DNA of 32,022 bases from a virus (IMGVR_UViG_3300017783_000113:1-32022), one strand, 5' to 3'; shown: positions 1 through 7,004, numbered from the stretch's first letter. The notes: generated from the letters alone by a model not told the origin. Translations and numbers: made by a program.

Positions 1-156
1 GGTGCCTTCGCTATGATGTGGGCTAACATTCAATCTATTAAAGTAGAGATGAATACTCCTAAACCACGTCATCCAGAAGCACCACAAGCAGGTGAAGAAC
101 TGATGTATGTAGATCTATCCAGAGAAAAACTGGAACAAATTTATGGGAAGGACTAG
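1..156 (+). CDS. 3' end of a small hypothetical protein (partial)
   Basis: The frame is open from the window edge to TAG at 154-156, giving the last 51 residues of a protein. It begins with a hydrophobic run (GAFAMMWANIQ), which may be the end of a membrane anchor. A Pro-rich stretch (NTPKPRHPEAPQAGE) and a polar tail ending YGKD follow. I do not recognise a function. The hydrophobic start and charged tail suggest a small membrane-associated phage protein. The true start lies outside the window. The next small gene follows within 25 bases on the same strand. Confidence 0.7.
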   Translation, partial: GAFAMMWANIQSIKVEMNTPKPRHPEAPQAGEELMYVDLSREKLEQIYGKD

Positions 157-179
157 AGGATGTTGTGGAGCAGGATGTT

Positions 180-314
180 ATGACTGTCCATTCAGACCAC
201 CACCGAAAAGGTGAAGATACTATTCCTCCATGGCTTTGGATAATATCAGGTAGTCTTTTAGTCTTCACGATTATATGCTTTCTGATTATGCTTGCGGGAA
301 TGCTCTATTGGTGA
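180..314 (+). CDS. Small single-pass membrane protein, 44 aa
   Basis: ATG at 180 opens a 44-codon frame. AGCAGG ends about four bases upstream and could be the ribosome-binding site. The first 18 residues are polar and His-rich (MTVHSDHHRKGEDTIPP). Residues about 18-42 are one strongly hydrophobic segment rich in Ile, Leu and Phe, ending MLYW. This is a typical small phage membrane protein with a single spanning helix; the function is unknown. A GTG at 165 in the same frame could give a start five codons longer. A Rho-independent terminator follows nine bases after the stop, so this closes the first transcription unit. Confidence 0.6.
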   Translation: MTVHSDHHRKGEDTIPPWLWIISGSLLVFTIICFLIMLAGMLYW

Positions 315-322
315 TATAATGT

Positions 323-346
323 AAGGAGGTGTCAAACCTCCTTTTT
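323..346 (+). terminator. Rho-independent terminator
   Basis: AAGGAGGT at 323-330 pairs perfectly with ACCTCCTT at 336-343 across a five-base loop (GTCAA). A T run continues to 346. It lies just after the small membrane protein gene and separates it from the speD unit. Confidence 0.8.
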
Positions 347-442
347 AATGTCTGCTAAAAAGTAAAGTAGAAAATTAAATATATAAGAGTGGAGAGTTTA
401 TAAAACCTCTTCTTGTTAAATTATCACTGGATGTAAATTATT

Positions 443-637
443 ATGACTGAAGAAAATGTAATCGTTGATGTTGAATCTGAAGAAGTAACTGATGAAGAAG
501 AACAAGCTCCTAAAATTCCTTACAAACAAAGGAAGGCAATGGAAGAAGCTCGTACTAGAACGATAAATAAAATGTTGAAAGATTACCGTAGGAGAACAAA
601 GAACCCTCTTACTATTGTCAGAAACATGGACAAATGA
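443..637 (+). CDS. Small hypothetical protein, acidic N-terminus and basic C-terminus
   Basis: A 64-codon frame. The first 22 residues are strongly acidic (many Glu and Asp); residues about 25-64 are strongly basic (KIPYKQRKAMEE, DYRRRTKNP). This charge split could suit a small adaptor or nucleic-acid-binding protein, but I do not recognise the family. It ends in an ATGA overlap with speD, so the two are probably translationally coupled. The region 350-442 upstream is non-coding and AT-rich (TTAAATATATAAG, TTTATAAAACC); I see no clear sigma70 promoter there. Confidence 0.65.
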   Translation: MTEENVIVDVESEEVTDEEEQAPKIPYKQRKAMEEARTRTINKMLKDYRRRTKNPLTIVRNMDK

Positions 638-975
638 AACATGTATTGTTTTCTCTTTATGGATGTGATGCAGAACTTTTAAACGATGAAGAATTTATAA
701 GAAAGATTTTATTTGAAGCAACTAATGAAATGGGTGCCACTTTTATTATGACACAATCTCATAAATTTGATCCTCAAGGTGTTACCGCTGTAACTCTCCT
801 TGCTGAAAGTCATATAAGTATCCATACATGGCCAGAAAATGGAACTGCAGTGTGTGATGTGTTTACATGCGGCAATGCAAATCCTAAAGTTGGTGCAATT
901 TACATGGGTAAAAAATTAAAAGCAACAAAATTTACCGCAAAAACTATAGACAGAAACCTGGAACTTCAAATATGA
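634..975 (+). CDS. speD: S-adenosylmethionine decarboxylase proenzyme (SpeD type)
   Basis: The product (113 aa) makes decarboxylated S-adenosylmethionine, the aminopropyl donor for spermidine synthesis. The bacterial SpeD signature ESHISIHTWPE is present. In this family the chain cuts itself before the Ser of that motif (here Ser59) to make the pyruvoyl cofactor. The downstream CDVFTCG segment holds the conserved Cys region. The length is close to the short bacterial and archaeal class. The start codon overlaps the previous stop (ATGA), and its own stop overlaps the glutaredoxin start in the same way, so the three genes form a coupled operon. speD is a known auxiliary metabolic gene of cyanophages. 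Supplying polyamines for packaging or for host metabolism is inference. Confidence 0.93.
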   Translation: MKHVLFSLYGCDAELLNDEEFIRKILFEATNEMGATFIMTQSHKFDPQGVTAVTLLAESHISIHTWPENGTAVCDVFTCGNANPKVGAIYMGKKLKATKFTAKTIDRNLELQI

Positions 976-1208
976 AAGCAGTAGTCTACTCAAAACAAAA
1001 TTGTCAATGGTGTGATAGAGTTAAGTATCTTCTTGATCATTTGGACATTGACTATCTCGAATATAAATTTGATGAAGATTTTACAAAAAATCAATTTTAT
1101 AATGAGTTTGGGGAAGGAGCAACATTTCCTCAAGTAACTTTGGATAACAAACATATAGGTGGTTGTAAAGAAACCCTACAATATCTGCAAGAAAAGAAAA
1201 TGCTATGA
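972..1208 (+). CDS. Glutaredoxin
   Basis: A 78-aa thioredoxin-fold protein. The dithiol active site is C11-Q-W-C14, right after the first beta strand (KAVVYSKQN). The cis-Pro loop is TFPQV and the glutathione-binding GG follows in HIGGCKE, which is the glutaredoxin order. It reduces disulphides with glutathione; in T4-like phages such a protein commonly feeds electrons to ribonucleotide reductase. No nrd genes lie in this window, so that link is inference. The gene sits between speD and a hypothetical gene with ATGA overlaps at both ends. Confidence 0.92.
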   Translation: MKAVVYSKQNCQWCDRVKYLLDHLDIDYLEYKFDEDFTKNQFYNEFGEGATFPQVTLDNKHIGGCKETLQYLQEKKML

Positions 1209-1522
1209 CTCACATAGATACAATCTGTCAATTTGTCGATACTATTCTCGATGAATTTTCTATGACAAAGAAAAAAAATAGAGTTGATTTTTATAAGTAC
1301 TTTCAATGTGAAAATATTGATAGAAAAACTATCAATGAATATGCTTCTACTAAAATGTATGTTGTGATTGATTTACTTGAGGAAGTTAATGGTGCTTTAG
1401 ATGGGGACGCATTACTATCTGAAGCATATGCACACTTTAAAAAATCAGAACTCAAGGAATTTAAAATTTTATTAGACAGATTTGTTTCTGATGTAGAAAA
1501 ATATCAAAAATTTTATGTTTAA
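1205..1522 (+). CDS. Hypothetical protein, 105 aa, helical
   Basis: Starts in an ATGA overlap with the glutaredoxin stop. The sequence looks wholly alpha-helical with mixed charge (CQFVDTILDEFSMTKKK, LLDRFVSDVEKYQKF). I see no signal peptide, membrane segment or catalytic motif and do not recognise the family. The gene is real by context: same strand, tight coupling, AT-rich codon use like its neighbours. Confidence 0.65.
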   Translation: MTHIDTICQFVDTILDEFSMTKKKNRVDFYKYFQCENIDRKTINEYASTKMYVVIDLLEEVNGALDGDALLSEAYAHFKKSELKEFKILLDRFVSDVEKYQKFYV

Positions 1523-1712
1523 AAATTCTCCGATTGAAAATGATGTCTCAGATAAGATACCAGAAAAGTATCTAAATATTAATGTACGGGCTATGATAAG
1601 TGGAGGTACTCAAGAACCCGAAAAAAAATATATTTTTTGCTTTGATAAATTAGTTTCTTTTTTTAAAAGAACATATCAAGTAGAGATTAAAATTTCTAGA
1701 GAAGATACTTAG
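1515..1712 (+). CDS. Hypothetical protein, 65 aa
   Basis: The start overlaps the previous gene by eight bases. The product is short and polar, with an aromatic and basic stretch near the C-terminus (FCFDKLVSFFKRTYQVEIKI). I know no family for it. It could be a small inhibitor or adaptor, but nothing in the sequence decides this. The next gene begins nine bases after the stop, with GGAGAG as its ribosome-binding site. Confidence 0.5.
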   Translation: MFKNSPIENDVSDKIPEKYLNINVRAMISGGTQEPEKKYIFCFDKLVSFFKRTYQVEIKISREDT

Positions 1713-1720
1713 GAGAGATT

Positions 1721-1954
1721 ATGACAGAAATAACGACATTGTTTTTTAGTTTCATGTTCTGTCTTGGTGGGGTCGTATTAGGATTTATTTTTGGATGGTT
1801 TGGCAATGAGTACGTGAGAAGTTACATTGAATCAAAAACTATGGGGAATGTTCATCCTGAAATGTTAACTGATGATGGTTATTATATAAATGAAGAACTT
1901 TTATCAGTTAGGTTTATAGATGAAGAACATGAACAAGAATATGAGGATGATTAA
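1721..1954 (+). CDS. Small membrane protein with acidic cytoplasmic tail
   Basis: A 77-aa product. Residues about 5-27 form one hydrophobic segment (FFSFMFCLGGVVLGFIFGWF) with GxxxG-like spacing that could allow helix packing. The rest is soluble and very acidic, ending EEHEQEYEDD. GGAGAG lies seven bases before the ATG. The form is common for small cyanophage membrane proteins of unknown role. A GC-rich hairpin follows 24 bases after the stop, so this is the last gene of the speD transcription unit. Confidence 0.65.
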   Translation: MTEITTLFFSFMFCLGGVVLGFIFGWFGNEYVRSYIESKTMGNVHPEMLTDDGYYINEELLSVRFIDEEHEQEYEDD

Positions 1955-1978
1955 CTAGTTAAATAGTACTGACACTAC

Positions 1979-1995
1979 GGGGAGGTTGACTCCCC
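1979..1995 (+). terminator. GC-rich hairpin, possible terminator
   Basis: GGGGAG at 1979-1984 pairs with CTCCCC at 1990-1995 across GTTGA. Only a short ACTTTAT follows rather than a strong T run, so termination may be partial, or the hairpin may stabilise the 3' end. Confidence 0.5.
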
Positions 1996-1999
1996 ACTT

Positions 2000-2007
2000 T
2001 ATAAATT
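2000..2007 (+). promoter_or_regulatory. Possible T4-type late promoter (TATAAATT)
   Basis: TATAAATT matches the T4 late consensus TATAAATA at seven of eight positions. It lies 15 bases before the start codon at 2023 and just after the hairpin at 1979-1995. The region is AT-rich, so a chance match is possible. Confidence 0.35.
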
Positions 2008-2022
2008 ATAGGATTTTAAACT

Positions 2023-2475
2023 ATGGCTGAATTACCAGTTCAAAAAATGTTGATTTCTGAAATACTTCAGAAGATATCTAACGCTAAAACAAAAAAAGAA
2101 AAAGTTGAACTGCTTAGAAAGTATAAAACACCAGCATTACAATCAATTTTGATTTGGAATTTTGATACAAGTGTTGTAAACATGCTTCCAGAAGGAGAAG
2201 TTCCCTTTACTCCAAATGATACCCCGGAGGGTACACAACATACTCTCTTACTTCATGAATATAAAAAATTATATAATTTTGTGAAGGGTGGTAATGATGG
2301 ACTTCAAAAATCTCGTAGGGAAATGATGTTTATTCAATTACTTGAAGGTCTTCATGAATCAGAAGCAACAGTAGTTTGTCTTGCTAAGGACAGAAAAATT
2401 GGAAAAAGATATAAAATTACTAAAGCATGTATAAGTGAGGCATATCCAGAAATTGATTGGGGTAAACGTTCTTAA
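2023..2475 (+). CDS. Conserved cyanophage-type hypothetical protein, 150 aa
   Basis: A soluble, mostly helical protein. It begins with a Lys-rich helix pair (EILQKISNAKTKKEKVELLRKY). A Pro and Asp/Glu-rich loop follows (LPEGEVPFTPNDTPEGTQ), then a helix with a double-Arg motif (SRREMMFIQLLEGLHESEA). It resembles a family I recall as DUF6433 in marine T4-like phages, but I could not check this. No function is known to me. It starts after a possible late promoter and is followed closely by another hypothetical gene. Confidence 0.7.
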   Translation: MAELPVQKMLISEILQKISNAKTKKEKVELLRKYKTPALQSILIWNFDTSVVNMLPEGEVPFTPNDTPEGTQHTLLLHEYKKLYNFVKGGNDGLQKSRREMMFIQLLEGLHESEATVVCLAKDRKIGKRYKITKACISEAYPEIDWGKRS

Positions 2476-2477
2476 TT

Positions 2478-2774
2478 ATGGTACTATCTAGCACGGACAT
2501 ACAAAAATTTAAAGATACATATAGTATTATTGTTATAGCTTCTAATTGCTCTACGGATGCTGCTAAAGATAGTACTTTACCTAGAGATGCTTACCTAGTT
2601 AAATGTGTAAACTCAGAAGAAGTGTGGTATGATATAGTCATGGGATTAAAACCTGATATCTTTGATGCATACTATGATACTTTTGGTAACGTTATCAAAG
2701 ATATTACATGGACAGATGGAAAAGTAAATTCTAAACTATGGGGGAACAAACCCAAACCCACAGCTAAAAAGTGA
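2478..2774 (+). CDS. Hypothetical protein, 98 aa
   Basis: Begins two bases after the preceding stop. The product has a hydrophobic beta strand near the start (SIIVIAS) and several aromatic residues in the middle (WYDIVMG, FDAYYDTFG). It ends in a basic Pro/Lys tail (KPKPTAKK). A small alpha/beta fold is likely; the family is unknown to me. The thyX start lies seven bases after its stop. Confidence 0.6.
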   Translation: MVLSSTDIQKFKDTYSIIVIASNCSTDAAKDSTLPRDAYLVKCVNSEEVWYDIVMGLKPDIFDAYYDTFGNVIKDITWTDGKVNSKLWGNKPKPTAKK

Positions 2775-2781
2775 TTAAATT

Positions 2782-3423
2782 ATGAACACAGCAAAACTTA
2801 TTTCCGTTACTCCTGACGCTGAACAAACTATGGCATATATTGCTAGAGTTTCTAATCCAGCCAATCAAGATAATGAAAAGTATTCTAGACTCCTAAAATA
2901 TTGTATTACTCATAACCACTGGAGTGTGTTTGAGCAATCTACAATGACCCTGGAGATCTCTACGACCAGGGCAATAGCAGCTCAAATATTGCGTCATAGA
3001 AGTTTCACATATCAAGAATTTTCACAACGGTATGCAGATTCATCTCTGCTTGGTGATAAGATTTCTCTGCCTGAACTTCGTCGTCAGGATGATAAGAATC
3101 GTCAGAACTCGATTGATGATCTTGACCCTTTCATTACTCAGAAATTAGAGATGCAAATGCAGACTCTGTTTGATTCTTCTATGGCATTGTATCAACAGAT
3201 GCTTGGACACGGTGTTGCAAAGGAGTGTGCAAGAAATGTGCTACCACTCTGTACGCCAACTAAAATTTACATGACCGGCTCATGTCGTTCATGGATCCAT
3301 TACATCTCATTGAGGTCTGCAAATGGAACACAGAAAGAACATATGCAAGTCGCAGAGTCCTGTAGAGTCATCTTTAAAGAACAATTCCCAGAAGTATCCG
3401 AGGCACTCGGATGGAACGTATAG
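2782..3423 (+). CDS. thyX: Flavin-dependent thymidylate synthase (ThyX)
   Basis: Converts dUMP to dTMP using FAD, NADPH and methylene-tetrahydrofolate. The family signature RHRxxS/T...S.RY is present as RHRSFTYQEFSQRY from Arg71. The region NHWSVFEQSTMTLEI upstream and CARNVLPLCTPTKIYMTGSCRSWIHYISLR downstream also follow the family, the latter with the residues for dUMP and flavin contact. At 213 aa the length is normal and the gene looks intact. It supplies thymidine for an AT-rich genome. ThyX is used by many marine cyanobacteria and their phages. A short ORF overlaps the last 101 bases in another frame. Confidence 0.95.
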   Translation: MNTAKLISVTPDAEQTMAYIARVSNPANQDNEKYSRLLKYCITHNHWSVFEQSTMTLEISTTRAIAAQILRHRSFTYQEFSQRYADSSLLGDKISLPELRRQDDKNRQNSIDDLDPFITQKLEMQMQTLFDSSMALYQQMLGHGVAKECARNVLPLCTPTKIYMTGSCRSWIHYISLRSANGTQKEHMQVAESCRVIFKEQFPEVSEALGWNV

Positions 3424-3574
3424 GATTGAATTAAAAACGAAACAAAATTTTTGGATACCATTTCCCGGTCATCGCTTCTTGACATTTCGAGAAGCTCATG
3501 ATATCATATGTAAGTTAAGGGAACAAACTGACTATCACAATGTCAGAATTACTCCTGAATGTCAAATTTTATGA
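3323..3574 (+). CDS. Small hypothetical protein (start uncertain)
   Basis: The last ~50 codons look genuine: TYRIELKTKQNFW, PGHRFLTFREAHDI and TDYHNVRITPE form a plausible small beta-alpha-beta domain. The stop overlaps the next start (ATGA). The only canonical start in frame is ATG 3323, which would overlap thyX by 101 bases; the part inside thyX (many Ser, Lys, Asn) does not look conserved. The true start may be a rare codon such as ACG 3416 or ATT 3425. Function unknown. Confidence 0.5.
   Translation: MEHRKNICKSQSPVESSLKNNSQKYPRHSDGTYRIELKTKQNFWIPFPGHRFLTFREAHDIICKLREQTDYHNVRITPECQIL
3479..3507 (+). promoter_or_regulatory. Possible sigma70 promoter inside the small ORF
   Basis: TTGACA at 3479-3484 and TATCAT at 3502-3507 are 17 bases apart, the preferred spacing. 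It could drive the run from 3571 through phoH to genes 33 and 59. It lies within coding sequence, so chance is not excluded. Confidence 0.35.
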
Positions 3575-4098
3575 ACATTTTCGTTACTGATCCCTGTCCC
3601 ATCAAGTCAGCACTTGTTCTTCCAGACAAACACATTGTCAAGATGCCCCTTGAGTGTTGTCAAATGCTTTCTATAGTTGCATCAGAAGAATGGGGACATA
3701 GTTTTGGTTCACTTCCAAAAAATGATGGTAAACCATACAAAACAAAGAAGGGTGCCTTTCGTAACCATCCATGTACAACTTGGGCAAATCAATTTGTTTT
3801 AAACTGGAGATGGTTAATTCGACATGGTATAGCATTGTGTGATGAATACACTCAAAGGTATGGAAAAATCCATTCTTGTCTACGCACTCTTGCTTATGCT
3901 AATCAAATTTTTCCATTCGCAGATCCTACGGGTCGAAGTGGAAAAGAACCAACACCTTTTGTAAGAGCAATGCCTGATGAATTTAAATATGACACAAGCA
4001 TTGACACTTTTACTGCTTACAAGATGTACATTAGCAGCAAACCTTGGGTTGCATCTAATTATCTTCGTATGCCAGAACGTAAACCTAATTGGGTCTAA
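3571..4098 (+). CDS. Conserved phage hypothetical protein (MNIFVTDPCP family)
   Basis: I place the start at ATG 3571 (MNIFVTD), which overlaps the previous stop as ATGA; an ATG at 3559 is also in frame. The protein (175 aa) has a widespread phage pattern: an N-terminal DPxPxKSA strand, then PDKHIVKMPLECCQMLS, NHPCTTWANQF, DEYTQRYGKIHSC, and a C-terminal W-rich MPERKPNWV. Conserved His, Lys and Glu in the DKHxVKMxLE helix suggest an active or binding site. I know homologues only as uncharacterised proteins, and a DNA-metabolism role would be guesswork. Confidence 0.75.
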   Translation: MNIFVTDPCPIKSALVLPDKHIVKMPLECCQMLSIVASEEWGHSFGSLPKNDGKPYKTKKGAFRNHPCTTWANQFVLNWRWLIRHGIALCDEYTQRYGKIHSCLRTLAYANQIFPFADPTGRSGKEPTPFVRAMPDEFKYDTSIDTFTAYKMYISSKPWVASNYLRMPERKPNWV

Positions 4099-4100
4099 TT

Positions 4101-4340
4101 ATGCCAACTTATCCAGTAATAAATAAAACCACGGGAGAGACCAAAGATCTTTCCATGACAGTTAACGAGTATGTTGAGTGGAAAAATATGAATCCCGAAT
4201 GGGACAAAGACTGGTCAGCAGGTTGCGCTTCTTCCGTTGGTGAGGTTGGAGATTGGAGGAATAAAGTTCCGAAAGATGTCCAAACAAAAATTAATAATAT
4301 TAAAAAAGGACATTACGGATCGACAATTAGAGGTTTTTAA
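4101..4340 (+). CDS. Conserved small phage protein (MPTYPVINKTTGE type)
   Basis: ATG 4101 gives 79 aa; a TTG at 4089 would lengthen it by four codons. The N-terminus MPTYPVINKTTGETKDL, followed by VNEYVEWKNMNPEWDKDW, matches a common phage layout that resembles FmdB-like zinc-ribbon proteins (MPTYxFxxxxTGE). The usual Cys pairs are missing, so no zinc ribbon can form. The C-terminus has VGEVGDWRNKVPKDVQ. No function is known to me. It lies directly before phoH with a three-base gap. Confidence 0.6.
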   Translation: MPTYPVINKTTGETKDLSMTVNEYVEWKNMNPEWDKDWSAGCASSVGEVGDWRNKVPKDVQTKINNIKKGHYGSTIRGF

Positions 4341-4343
4341 AGT

Positions 4344-5096
4344 ATGCCTAGAGCTAAGAAAAAACATACACCAGATATTAATGGCATGTCAACTAAACAG
4401 AAGAAAAGACGGAAGCCAATTAATTCCGACATAATGGTCAGTGTTGAACCATGGACTCCATCACAGGAACAAGTTTTTGAAAACTGGAACAACGATAAAA
4501 ACTTATTCATGTATGGTGCAGCGGGCACTGGTAAAACATTCGTTGCTTTATATTTAGCTTTAAGGGATGTATTAAGTGAAGATACTCCTTTCGATAAAGT
4601 TTATTTGGTTAGATCTTTAGTTGCTACTAGAGAGATTGGTTTTCTTCCTGGTACACATGAAGACAAAGCAGACATCTATCAAATTCCATATAAAAATATG
4701 GTAAAATATATGTTTGAAATGCCTAGTGATGCAGATTTTGAAATGCTTTATGCTAATCTTAAAGCACAAGAAACAGTATCGTTCTGGTCTACTTCATTCC
4801 TTCGTGGTACTACACTGGATAATGCCATCGTCATTGTTGATGAATGTCAGAACCTAAACTTCCACGAACTTGATAGTATCATCACTCGTTGTGGTCAAGA
4901 TACTAAGATCATTTTCTGTGGTGATGTTCAACAATCAGATTTAATTAAAGCAAACGAAAAGAATGGTATTCATGACTTCATGTCTATTCTTAGACAGATG
5001 GAAGAATTCGGTATGACTGAGTTTGGTGTTGAAGACATCGTTCGTTCTGGTTTAATCAAGAGTTACCTTGTCAACAAAATTGCACTTGGATTTTAA
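4344..5096 (+). CDS. phoH: PhoH-like P-loop ATPase
   Basis: A 250-aa PhoH-family NTPase. The basic N-terminal tail (about 30 residues) precedes the PhoH start SQEQVFENW. Walker A is GAAGTGKT at about residues 58-65 and Walker B is IVIVDECQNL at about 161-170. FCGDVQQSD, the family's sensor region, follows. phoH is one of the commonest cyanophage marker genes; its job in infection is unsettled (phosphate response or RNA metabolism have been proposed). The stop overlaps the start of the nuclease gene by one base, so the two are coupled. Confidence 0.93.
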   Translation: MPRAKKKHTPDINGMSTKQKKRRKPINSDIMVSVEPWTPSQEQVFENWNNDKNLFMYGAAGTGKTFVALYLALRDVLSEDTPFDKVYLVRSLVATREIGFLPGTHEDKADIYQIPYKNMVKYMFEMPSDADFEMLYANLKAQETVSFWSTSFLRGTTLDNAIVIVDECQNLNFHELDSIITRCGQDTKIIFCGDVQQSDLIKANEKNGIHDFMSILRQMEEFGMTEFGVEDIVRSGLIKSYLVNKIALGF

Positions 5097-5755
5097 TGTT
5101 TAATCATGTAGAAATTGACTTACCATACAAACTTGAAAGAGTTCATAAAGATGGTAAACGTTATTATAAAATCCCTGGTGAAGATATAAAACTAGTTTCT
5201 GTCACTACGGTAACTAGTTTTCAAACTGCTAAGAAAATTAAAGCGTGGAGAGAACGTGTTGGTGAGGAAGCTGCCAACCGTAAAACAAAACGTGCTACTA
5301 GTAGAGGAACTGGTATGCATACTCTTACAGAACATTTTCTTAAAAATGAACCATTACCAAAATCAAATCCTCTACCAGAAATATTATTTAAAGTTGCTAA
5401 ACCAACATTAAAAAAGATAAATAATATTCATGCACTAGAAAGACCCCTATATAGTAAGACATTAGGGTTAGCGGGTACCGTCGATTGCATTGCCGAATAT
5501 GAAGGCGAGCTCGCTGTAATAGACTTTAAGACATCAGAAAAACCAAAACCAGAAGAATGGATTGAAGGTTACTTTGTTCAAGCTGTTGCATACGCTTGCA
5601 TGTTGTATGAAATGACTGGTATAATAGTAAAGAAACTTGTTATCATTATGTCCTGTGAAAATGGAGATTGCATCGTCTATGAAAAAACTAACAAAAGAGA
5701 ATACATTAGAAAACTTACTCAGTATATACGAGAATGGAAATCTGCTAATGAATAA
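5096..5755 (+). CDS. PD-(D/E)XK family nuclease (RecB/Cas4-like exonuclease)
   Basis: A 219-aa protein with the order of RecB-type nucleases: SRGTGMHTLTEHF holds the conserved G...H helix, AGTVD ends in the catalytic Asp130, and VIDFKTS gives Asp143 and Lys145. FVQAVAYACML is the family's Q-x-x-x-Y helix. It likely cuts or resects DNA during recombination or host DNA breakdown. The four-Cys cluster of Cas4 proteins is absent. It sits between phoH and gene 33; its end overlaps the gp33 start. Confidence 0.85.
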   Translation: MFNHVEIDLPYKLERVHKDGKRYYKIPGEDIKLVSVTTVTSFQTAKKIKAWRERVGEEAANRKTKRATSRGTGMHTLTEHFLKNEPLPKSNPLPEILFKVAKPTLKKINNIHALERPLYSKTLGLAGTVDCIAEYEGELAVIDFKTSEKPKPEEWIEGYFVQAVAYACMLYEMTGIIVKKLVIIMSCENGDCIVYEKTNKREYIRKLTQYIREWKSANE

Positions 5756-6017
5756 AGGAAAGGAAACTATCAATGAAGCATTAGATAAAAAGTTCATGAA
5801 CTCTGCAAAGTTTTCTATGGAAGTAGAACAAATTGTAAAGGAAAGTGATGGTCAACTAAACTACATTGAAGCAGTCCTTACATTTTGTGAAGAAAATGAA
5901 ATTGAATTTGAGTCAGTTTCAAAATTACTATCAAAAACTTTAAAAGAAAAATTAAAGTATGACGCACAGAGATTGTGCTTCATGAAAAAATCATCTAAAG
6001 CTAAATTGCCTATTTGA
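5748..6017 (+). CDS. 33: Late transcription co-activator, gp33-like
   Basis: In T4, gp33 bridges host RNA polymerase and the sliding clamp to activate late promoters. This 89-aa protein shows the cyanophage gp33 pattern: FMNSAKFSMEVEQIVKESDG, then NYIEAVLTFCEENEIEFESVSKLL, then LKYDAQRLCFMKKSSKAKLPI. I chose ATG 5748, which overlaps the nuclease stop by eight bases; ATG 5796 (MNSAKF) is the alternative. Gene 59 follows one base after the stop, which is the T4 neighbourhood (32, 59, 33), and this supports the call. The late-type promoters at 11509 and 22043 would be its targets. Confidence 0.82.
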   Translation: MNKGKETINEALDKKFMNSAKFSMEVEQIVKESDGQLNYIEAVLTFCEENEIEFESVSKLLSKTLKEKLKYDAQRLCFMKKSSKAKLPI

Positions 6018-6018
6018 T

Positions 6019-6618
6019 ATGGATGGGTATGAAGTTTATAAAATTTATCTATCACTAAAACTTCATTTTTCAAAGGACAATTATAATTTTGTTACTTTTA
6101 ATGGAAAATCAAGAGCAAGTTTAAAGTCTTTTGAGAATAGAAAGGATAAATATTTTTTTAAAAAACTTGGTTTAAAATTTGAACGCCAAGAACTTATAGA
6201 ATTTTTCGTAAGTCATTTTATTATAGATAGTAACTTGTGGATAGGAAATATATCAATACATAAATCAAAGACATACTCTACTTGGAAATCAAAGATACAG
6301 AGTATGTCTTTTATATTTGAGAATGAAATGCAATCTCTATTCTACGATAGAGATTTTGATTCTGTATTTAAAATTACTAATGGTCAACACCCAGATTTGC
6401 TAAAAGAACACTTGTCTGGTCGTGTAAGTTTAGAGTCTATGGTAATATTAAATCAGTTAGTAAATTATATACCACACTTTAATAATAAAATTTCTGACCC
6501 TATTGTATGGCCGGAAACAAAAAAGAAAGTAGTAAAATACGAACCATTCCTTTCAGTTAATAAGTCTAAATATAAAGGTATCCTGTTGAATCTATGCAAT
6601 TCTTTGACAACGACCTAG
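6019..6618 (+). CDS. 59: Loader of gp41 helicase, gp59-like
   Basis: T4 gp59 loads the replicative helicase gp41 onto forks covered with gp32. This 199-aa protein has the family start (YEVYKIYLSLKLHFSKDNYNF), the SRASLKSFENRKDKYFFKKLG helix region, and a helical C-terminal half that should contact gp32 (NQLVNYIPHFNNKISDPIVWPE). The length is close to T4 gp59 (217 aa). It lies between genes 33 and 32, the expected cluster. The 3' end overlaps the next gene by 25 bases. Confidence 0.85.
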   Translation: MDGYEVYKIYLSLKLHFSKDNYNFVTFNGKSRASLKSFENRKDKYFFKKLGLKFERQELIEFFVSHFIIDSNLWIGNISIHKSKTYSTWKSKIQSMSFIFENEMQSLFYDRDFDSVFKITNGQHPDLLKEHLSGRVSLESMVILNQLVNYIPHFNNKISDPIVWPETKKKVVKYEPFLSVNKSKYKGILLNLCNSLTTT

Positions 6619-6926
6619 TTAGATCTCAATCTGCAGAACTTATGAGCATTTATGAGGACATTCAAGATCTTATTAATAGTCATAAGTTTCGCACTAAAGA
6701 AGGAGCAGAACTATATTTAACAAAAATGTTTCGACTGTTAGAATTGCAGGAGATGATTTATTTTCGTGCAATATATTCTGAAGAAGGTGATGCTAAAGAA
6801 TATATTAAAGTAATCAATAAAACATTTCCTCTGGTTGCTCAGAAAGATGAGACGGATCCATTTCAAACCTTTCGTCGTATGAAAAGTGAGCTGATGAAGC
6901 TCAAAGAACAATCTGAAAGGTCTTGA
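6594..6926 (+). CDS. DUF1825-like protein, 110 aa
   Basis: The N-terminus MQFFDNDLVRSQSAEL followed by long helices (EDIQDLINSHKFRTKEG, YLTKMFRLLELQEMIYFRAI) resembles DUF1825, a small helical family I know from cyanobacteria and cyanophages. Function unknown. The gene starts inside the end of gene 59. Its TGA stop lies inside the -35 box of the gene 32 promoter. The call rests on pattern memory and should be treated as moderate. Confidence 0.6.
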   Translation: MQFFDNDLVRSQSAELMSIYEDIQDLINSHKFRTKEGAELYLTKMFRLLELQEMIYFRAIYSEEGDAKEYIKVINKTFPLVAQKDETDPFQTFRRMKSELMKLKEQSERS

Positions 6927-6951
6927 CATACGCAGACCACTCTGGTATTAT
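6923..6951 (+). promoter_or_regulatory. Sigma70-type promoter of gene 32
   Basis: TTGACA at 6923-6928, a 17-base spacer, and TATTAT at 6946-6951. The spacing is optimal and only one of twelve bases differs from consensus. Transcription should begin near 6957-6959, about 47 bases before the gene 32 start. The -35 overlaps the stop of the upstream gene. Confidence 0.85.
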
Positions 6952-6956
6952 AGCCA

Positions 6957-6970
6957 TGTGGTCAACCACA
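6957..6970 (+). promoter_or_regulatory. Inverted repeat at the predicted 5' end of gene 32 mRNA
   Basis: TGTGGTCAACCACA is a 6+2+6 inverted repeat, or a five-base-pair stem with a TCAA loop in RNA. It falls at the predicted start of transcription. It could be an operator or a 5' stem-loop for gp32 autoregulation. A second small stem (CGTA at 6980-6983 with TACG at 6989-6992) touches the GGAG ribosome-binding site. Confidence 0.5.
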
Positions 6971-7004
6971 AACCAAATACGTACACAATACGGAGAATAC
7001 AAAC

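Noticed and set aside
4089-4100. TTG start for the small gene before phoH
   Set aside because: It would overlap the previous gene, and ATG 4101 begins the recognisable MPTYPVINK motif.
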